Source: Chara braunii
Taxonomy: Eukaryota > Streptophyta > Charophyceae > Charales > Characeae
Length of the DNA: 43,527 nucleotides
Direction of reading: 5' to 3'
NCBI GenBank assembly: GCA_003427395.1
Contig: BFEA01001162.1
Location: 61,640 to 105,166 of the forward strand
The position numbers and the translations under genes are program-made. The notes under the pieces are model-generated. The model saw nothing but the letters and a program-made list of their open reading frames with translations, did not search any database and had not been told where the DNA came from. Below are positions 38,427 to 43,527 of this stretch, piece by piece (within the stretch, counting starts at the first letter, position 1; every line of letters starts with the position of its first letter).

Positions 38427-41400
38427 CGAATAAGGAGAAAAGTGTGTATCGATGATGACGAATCCCGCACCGACGAATCCCGAGCACCGGGTCTCGGGTG
38501 GGAAGTAATACCGTCCGCCGACCTTGGCAATGGCTTCTCATATGTCCCACTCGCATACACGTTTCCTTTTCTCGTTGTACGGGAAGGGGCGAGGCGGGGG
38601 CACGGGAAGTCGGTGCCCAGTCGAATTGGGGTTGCCGATCCACATGGCAACAAGGACAAAGCGCACGATTAATCATGCATCGTTCATTCGACACACTACT
38701 CAATCCGATCCTACGTTCATCTGATCAATCAATCAACATCCCTGTCATGCTGACATAGGTTCTCGGGCACAATCCACTTCATGCACATATCAAGTAAGAG
38801 GAGAGAAATCAGCATAACCCATCTATTATAGTAGAAACGTAGCAGAAGGAAGGTGTGGGGGAGAAGAGGCGTAGATCAGAGGAGGGAAAAAAGCAGAAGA
38901 TAATTACACAAGAAATCCCAACGATCTTGACGAGAAATTTCGGCCCATATGCCGGGTGAATGAAACTCAAGCTCGAAGACTTATACTTTGAGGCAAAAGA
39001 GGCGCATCCGCCATAAAATTCCACCATGGCCCCAGGCCATGCATCCAGTTAACCTTCGATTCGAACCTCACACCGACATTGACGATCCCGACCGTCACGT
39101 GCTACTCCCACCATAACGATCGTCACCCCGCTGACTTAGTCTCTGCACGGTCTTGCCTGGATCCCACATTCCGTCGGGTGATCCAACACACAACCGACAA
39201 GGCTACATTCAGCCCGTCAGGACTGTTCGACTCGCACTTTCACACGTACCACCTAGTCACTGCTTCCCGAAAGTTGGTTGTCAGTGACTGATGAGTGGAG
39301 AGAGATTTTCGGGAGCGTTTGCAGAATTTATAGTTGCGAAAAAGGAGGTAGATGCTAGGAAGGATTAGGACTGAGGTAGGGAGGGGTAGGGGAAGGTTCG
39401 GGGATAATCGCACGACGAAAGCCATGTCGATCCTTCGGATACCAGTTGTAGCCAATCAGAATCGTCGCATAACAGGAAGTTTCTTCTTACACGGTGTGTC
39501 TCTTTGGCTAGAGGGGAGGAGGAGGAAATCAACAGGGTATTCCGACGTAAGGATTAGAGCGGGAAGAAGAATGGCGCGAAGGATAGCACAACACGAAACT
39601 AAGATTCAGACGATCAAGAAAGAGAAAAGGCGAGCGAAGCAAGCAGAGATGAAAAAAACGGTTACAGAGAGAGCAGTAGCGTGAGCGCAAAGAAGAGAGT
39701 GTCGAAGGTAGCGAGGGAAACAGAGGGGGAGGGGGAGAGGAACTCACATGCATGGCACCGACATGAAAGCAAAAAGGGCACCGAAACAGTTACAACTCAT
39801 TCATAATCCTACGCTAATTCAAAATTGAAAAACACTAGTTTCTCGCATAGAGTGAACACGAGAAAAAGTCCAACGCCTATTCAGATTCACACAAGAATTT
39901 CCAGAGTTTTCAGAGACGAAGTCGATAACATTTACGTTGGGTCCCGCTTATTCCGAAATTCCTAACCGTCGAGCCAAATCCTCAGCGCGCTCGGTAAGGC
40001 CCACACAATTCCCATGTATTTCCCGAATTGCGAAAAGATGGAATTCCAAAAATTGATCAAAATAACAAGGGGCAGGCCTCTTTGATTACGAGTAATGTAC
40101 ATCGATTCATGAAAATACAAAAAGGGGCCTCTTCGCTCTGGTTGCAAAAGATCACAAGAAAAAGGGGGGTGGAGGGGGTTGGAAGATGGCGCAGGTCCGG
40201 AAGCTGGCGCGTCACATATGTGACGCTCAGGGGGTTCCAAAATTATGTGATCTCCTGATTGCATGCATGAAAACTAGTTTACATGGTGGAGTGGGAAGAA
40301 GGGGGCGAGGGGACGAATGAGGAACCAAGCGTATCAGAATGAACAAAATCTTGTATTAGCACTAGATCGGGCCAGAGTCCATGTTGACGCCAACTTCAAT
40401 TGCAATGTCTTCGTGAATCTGTTGGCTCGTTCTTTCAAGATCTCTACTGTCCAGCCTTGTCATGTGCAACTCGCTGCCTCTTTGATTGGCGGAGGTCGTC
40501 CAGGTGACACCATTACGGTCTGCCGATTTTGCCTGTTGCTGCTCAATCACTGAAAGTCCGCTCGGCGGTAACTGACGAGGAGAGGGTTGTGGAGTGGTCT
40601 AGGCCATTCAGCTGGGAGCAGAGGGAAGTATTTAGATGCTTCGTCACCGAGATCGACAAAGTGGACGATCCGGTGCGCTCAAGGGAATCGATGGTTGGAT
40701 CGGGAGAGAAAGAGGAGGTAGTTGGGATATAGGGTAGGGATAGTGCGGAGGATATTATCGCGTAGGGACTCATAGTCCTCTACCTCGGGATCGATCCTAG
40801 AGATGATGCAATACATTTCCATATGGTTGTACTATCTCCAGGCGACACTGAAAAGAAGGATCTTGAGAGGGAAGGACGGGGAGCGATGAAGGGAGACTTT
40901 ACATAAAAGTCGCACGACAAAGTGGTGGCAGAAGAGCTGGTTGGCGAAAATACGGTAGGTTAGAGGGAACTCAATGTGGGGAAGAGGAGAAAAGGAGAGA
41001 GAATCAAGAGGGCGGCGGTAGATTGGACGAGGACGGAGTGCTCGTGCGGGGAGGAGGACGGGGACGAAGCGCGGGGGGGGTGGATGAGGAGGGAGATGGT
41101 GAGCAAGAGCGGCGGCGCCGACGGGAGGATTTTGCGCCATCGTATTGAATGGCGGCGTCAACAGGGAATTCAGGGTTCAGAGCAGATCCTCCTCGTGCAG
41201 CAGGTGGCGCTCGGGCCGGCGGAGGCTTTCAGGGCTCCGGTGCTGACAGACGCCCTACCTCCTTCAGCAACCTCTCCACAAAGAAGTCCAAATAAAGTGC
41301 CACAGGTCTCCGTCAGCGTCAGCCACACTTGCACTAGCACTAGCGAGATTTCGTTATAGATCTCCAACTCCCAATTGTTGTAGTATCGAGCCCAGTGACA

Positions 41401-41496
41401 CCTCACCGTTAGCATGCACATGCTGACTGTCGCGAATTCGGTCCACTTGCGGAGGTAAGGAGGATCATAGCAGGGCGAATCTCCAAGGTTAGAAGG
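38427..41496. other. Three kilobases with no recognised feature
   Basis: Open frames are short (up to about 130 residues), overlap on both strands, and have low-complexity Arg/Gly/Glu or Pro/Leu composition from purine-rich DNA (for example 39300-39740 and 40560-41110). I found no domain, tRNA, terminal repeat or microsatellite. It may include unannotated non-coding repeat or host intergenic DNA. Confidence 0.35.
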
Positions 41497-41520
41497 GTGT
41501 GTGTGTGTGTGTGTGTGTGT
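41497..41520. repeat. (GT)n microsatellite
   Basis: Twelve GT units; a second short run is at 41543-41554. Confidence 0.95.
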
Positions 41521-41769
41521 ACGTGCACTTGTAAGGGGGGGGCGTGTGTGTGTGTATGCCCGCCCGCTCAATCAAGGCTATTAATAACTCGGCACGAATG
41601 CATCCTCGGCAGATTTCCGGGGCTCAACCTCCTGATGAGTCGGTAATAGTCCAACAAAATAGTATGGCATAGTCAGGTTTTTTTTTAGTGCACATTGAAA
41701 AAAGGGTGGGGGGGGTGGGTTATTTGATCTTCTTTTTTTTTCCCTTTCTTGTGAATGCCTCATGCCTTC

Positions 41770-41906
41770 GGGTGGTGTAGGATGCGCGCATGTTGGCAGG
41801 GGGAGCGCGTTCAATTTTTTCCTGCCCTTTGCCACGTGGTGCGTTTGAACGCGCGCAGTGGGGGATTGAACGCATGCGTTTGAACGAGCACGCGCGTTCA
41901 ACGCGT
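41770..41906. repeat. Cluster of CGTTCAA/TTGAACG words abutting the Ty3 relic
   Basis: GCGCGTTCAA, GCGTTTGAACGCGCGC, GATTGAACGCATGCGTTTGAACG and GCGCGTTCAACGCGTTCAG crowd within 110 bases, in both orientations. The pattern resembles the subterminal binding sites of a TIR transposon. Its right edge coincides with the end of the integrase similarity (about 41906). Confidence 0.55.
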
Positions 41907-42164
41907 TCAGATAGTAACATAGGCTTCGGTGGCACGTATAGCAAAGTGAGCGGCTTGCTTCTCGTGCGCAGATTTGGTCCAGTCATATCGCTGAAATGGA
42001 TGGGGAACCGTCAACCATAATCTCGATCCGTCGGTTTTACGGTTTTCCAGATGACCATTGATCCATCGATAATCTCGTGACCTCTCGGTTGCTCGACATC
42101 TGTCATGCTTAGTAAGATGGTCTAATGGTTTACCAGCTAATTTTGCCAGGAATATCTTGTTCAT
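41907..42164 (-). pseudogene. Ty3 integrase, N-terminal HHCC part, truncated
   Basis: 85 residues; the last part, SAHEKQAAHFAIRATEAYV, follows a block with SRLWLTVPHPFQRYDW. The spacing of the two His residues and the following hydrophobic-x-x-T resemble the H-x-H half of the integrase zinc domain (H...GHFG..KT). The rest of the integrase, including the DDE core, is missing because the sequence runs into the GTTCAA-rich repeat. Confidence 0.5.
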
Positions 42165-42519
42165 CCATACTTCAGCCCTTCGGTATTTTTTATCGTATTC
42201 GAGACCATCAGTTCTGGCGGCCTCGAATCGAACCTCCGTAGGAAGCTTGTCTGTTCGACATAGAGGGCACTTTCACGCCGTACTACTCGTTTGGCATCGA
42301 ACACACGCGCCATGCGCACGGTTGACACATGTGGCGCAGTCTACCCAGTCAGTGAACCCAGACTCATAGGGATTGCAGTCTAACCCATAAACCCGTGTGA
42401 TACATGTGCAAAAATAACAAAATTTGTCAGGGAGATTGGCGAAAAAGTCCGAATGCGGGGGGTTGAGTGAAGAAGAAGAAGGGGGGACCATGGCTCCGAA
42501 AGAGAGAGAACGTATCCAT
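42020..42519 (-). pseudogene. PHD-type zinc finger between RNase H and integrase
   Basis: From Met at 42491: DFFANLPDKFCYFCTCITRV, then WVDCATCVNRAHGACVRCQ, then, after an in-frame TGA at 42273-42275, KCPLCRTDKLPTEV. The pattern Cys-x2-Cys, WxxCxxC, AHGxC, (W)KCPLC fits a C4HC3 PHD finger; the TGA stands where the conserved Trp before the last Cys pair is expected. The frame is shared with the integrase segment, and the RNase H frame is one shift away. PHD fingers read histone tails, so it could have guided integration. Confidence 0.62.
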
Positions 42520-43115
42520 TCAATCCTTCAAAAGGATCTCCACGTTACCGTACTGAGGCTCATTTTTCAACTCTGGGTCGTGCCACGACGTCACTTCCTC
42601 ACTCTTGGGTACTTTGTCGGGTCGGTGCAATCGTGTCAATCCGTCCGCGTTGCCGTGTCTCTCGTGTTTCCGATGACGAATGTCAAAGTCCATGTTCTGC
42701 AACGTGGTAGTCCATCGTCCTATCGTTCCCGAGTAATCCTTGAACTTCTTCAGGGACAAAAGTGGTTCGTGATCGGTTACCAATGTGAACTTCCGGCTAT
42801 ATAAGTAGGCTCGAAAGTGACTGATTCCCCACAATGTCCGAATGTCGTGTAGCATTCTCCCGTTGGAGCAGAGTAGTTTCGCTTGCAGGAAGGTACCGAT
42901 TTGGATGCGTATTACACCACGTGTTCCAGGCTATCAGGTCCCACGTGGGCCAAGATCTCCGAGATCGCCTCGGCCTGTCAATCGGTGATGAGGGCAAAAG
43001 GTTTTTTCGGGTCCGGTCTTATGAGGACCGAGGCCGAGATCAAAGTTGCCTTAAGTTCTCGAAAGGCCCCGCAATCGCTGCAAACCCCTTGATAAACCTT
43101 TGATCAGTGTATACG
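42520..43115 (-). pseudogene. Ty3 RT connection and RNase H
   Basis: The 42520-42855 frame is a clear Ty3 RNase H: WGISHFRAYLYSRKFTLVTD, HEPLLSLKKFKDYSG, IGRWTTTLQNMDFDIRHRKH, ERHGNADGLTRL. Upstream (43115-42856) the same protein continues in other frames, with stops replacing Trp after ALITD (TGA) and replacing Glu after HVV. IAGPFRELKATLI lacks the residues normally between IAGP and F-x-x-LK, so a short deletion is present. RNase H degrades the RNA strand of the replication hybrid; this copy is inactive. Confidence 0.88.
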
Positions 43116-43205
43116 GCCATACGAGTACGGGCCGTACGTACTCCCGTGTGACCGTACGTACGGGACCCGGGCCCCGGTACGGGCCGTACGTACGGACTTT
43201 AGGCC
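43116..43205. repeat. GTAC/CGTACG-rich palindromic block
   Basis: CGTACG, GTACGGG and GGGCCGTACGTAC recur in both orientations, plus GACCCGGGCCCCGG. It resembles the subterminal parts of the hAT-like element at 28497-28985 and cuts the Ty3 relic at its left side. A TIR of that element (CTACGTTGC) is not visible. Confidence 0.65.
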
Positions 43206-43335
43206 ATTGTACGTGGCCTTCCGAGAGGGTGTTGAGGGGGTGGATGGGTTGGGGTGGGTAGGGTGTAGGGGGGTAACCCCCCATTCAAAAAAAAAAAAAA
43301 AAAAGTTTTTCCGAGGGTAAAACAAATCAAATTGG

Positions 43336-43377
<42 letters not shown>

Positions 43378-43379
43378 AG

Positions 43380-43430
<51 letters not shown>

Positions 43431-43527
43431 TTTGATTGATCGATTGATTGATTGATTGGTTGCTTGCTTGCTTGCTTGATTGATTGATTGATATAAGGTG
43501 GGGGGGTCACCTCCCCCCCACGAGTAC
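43206..43527. repeat. G-rich sequence, poly(A) and (GATT)n
   Basis: GGGTTGGGGTGGG-type sequence, 18 A at 43287-43304, then (GATT)n from 43338 to about 43491 with a few TGCT variants, then a run of G and C. The window ends with GAGTAC, so the GTAC-rich repeat may continue beyond. Confidence 0.9.

Larger units (their letters stand above)
41907..43115 (-). mobile_element. Ty3/gypsy pol relic: RT connection, RNase H, PHD finger, integrase start
   Basis: On the minus strand in order: QRFIKGFAAIAGP and LISASVLIRPDPKKPFALIT (RT connection), HVGPDSLEHVV, YASKSV (RNase H start), FRAYLYSRKFTLVTDHEPLL (RNase H core), HGNADGLTRL, a Cys/His-rich PHD-type finger (42491-42250), and a segment ending TKSAHEKQAAHFAIRATEAY that fits the beginning of the integrase HHCC domain. 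Both ends are cut by other repeats. Stops and shifts are present. This is not the partner of the 26-kb LTR as far as can be seen. Confidence 0.85.

Noticed and set aside
37957-38672. Plus-strand frames of 116 and 130 residues
   Set aside because: They overlap the LINE C ORF1 side on the other strand and show no motif.
39352-39684. 110-residue basic frame as a host gene
   Set aside because: Arg/Lys-rich composition follows the purine-rich DNA; no domain, and an equally open frame exists opposite.
41907-43115. Plant pararetrovirus (caulimovirid) origin
   Set aside because: The RNase H is followed by a finger and an integrase-like domain, which caulimovirids lack; Ty3/gypsy fits.
1-43527. CRISPR array, bacterial operon or phage
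   Set aside because: Direct repeats are satellites and microsatellites without spacers; gene content, splice sites and U6 show a eukaryote.

Overview
The window is eukaryotic and is built almost entirely from transposable-element debris, simple repeats and two assembly gaps. I find no intact host gene. A land plant or streptophyte relative is the best guess. The evidence is plant-type U6 snRNA sequence, an LTR primer-binding site resembling the 3' end of plant tRNA-Asp (used by plant Ty3 elements), L1-type LINEs with a zf-RVT C-terminus, and a decayed organellar-type initiator-tRNA copy. The PKG-like kinase exon and the unusual LINE sequences make me lean towards a large-genome non-seed plant, but the lineage is not proven.

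Layout. 1-3.7 kb: a LINE 3' tail, simple repeats, and one unrecognised minus-strand ORF (1423-2079) in a degenerate region. 3.73-13.54 kb: plus-strand LINE family A. This holds a pol relic, then a long copy with ORF1, a middle ORF and ORF2 (endonuclease, RT, zf-RVT), then a second 5'-truncated copy; both copies carry the same 3' tail. A truncated, A-tailed U6 copy with a 16-bp target-site duplication sits in the second copy's tail. 13.55-14.47 kb: three tandem ~300-bp units with tRNA-like boxes. 15.3 kb: a broken fMet-type tRNA. 16.05-16.17 kb: one minus-strand exon of a PKA/PKG-type protein kinase with splice sites but a damaged DFG motif. 16.5-16.8 kb: a minus-strand family-A tail.

18.4-24.3 kb: minus-strand LINE B, 5'-truncated just before its endonuclease and fused to a U6 snRNA sequence. 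The U6 part is split by a 334-bp TIR element with an 8-bp duplication. 24.7-25.1 kb: a four-unit inverted repeat. 26.2-27.3 kb: a probable minus-strand LTR with an adjacent Asp-type primer-binding site. 27.4-28.2 kb: microsatellites and a strong inverted repeat. 28.5-29.0 kb: a non-autonomous hAT-like element with a perfect 8-bp duplication. 29.2-31.1 kb: decayed coding sequence ending in a Ulp1 (C48) protease active-site region. 32.6-33.6 kb: several diverged U6-like segments and a duplicated poly(A)-tailed body that together look like a U6-headed SINE family. 33.9-35.7 kb: a pentamer satellite that cuts LINE C (35.7-38.3 kb, minus). 38.4-41.8 kb: nothing recognised. 41.9-43.1 kb: a minus-strand Ty3/gypsy pol relic (RT connection, RNase H, a PHD-type zinc finger, integrase HHCC start). 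The end is GTAC-rich and (GATT)n sequence.

The linking theme is LINE retrotransposition acting on U6 RNA. The window holds an A-tailed U6 copy with target-site duplication, a U6::LINE fusion, and a set of U6-like repeats sharing diagnostic substitutions. In addition, short TIR elements have landed in older elements. All coding copies carry stops or frameshifts, so none appears autonomous now.
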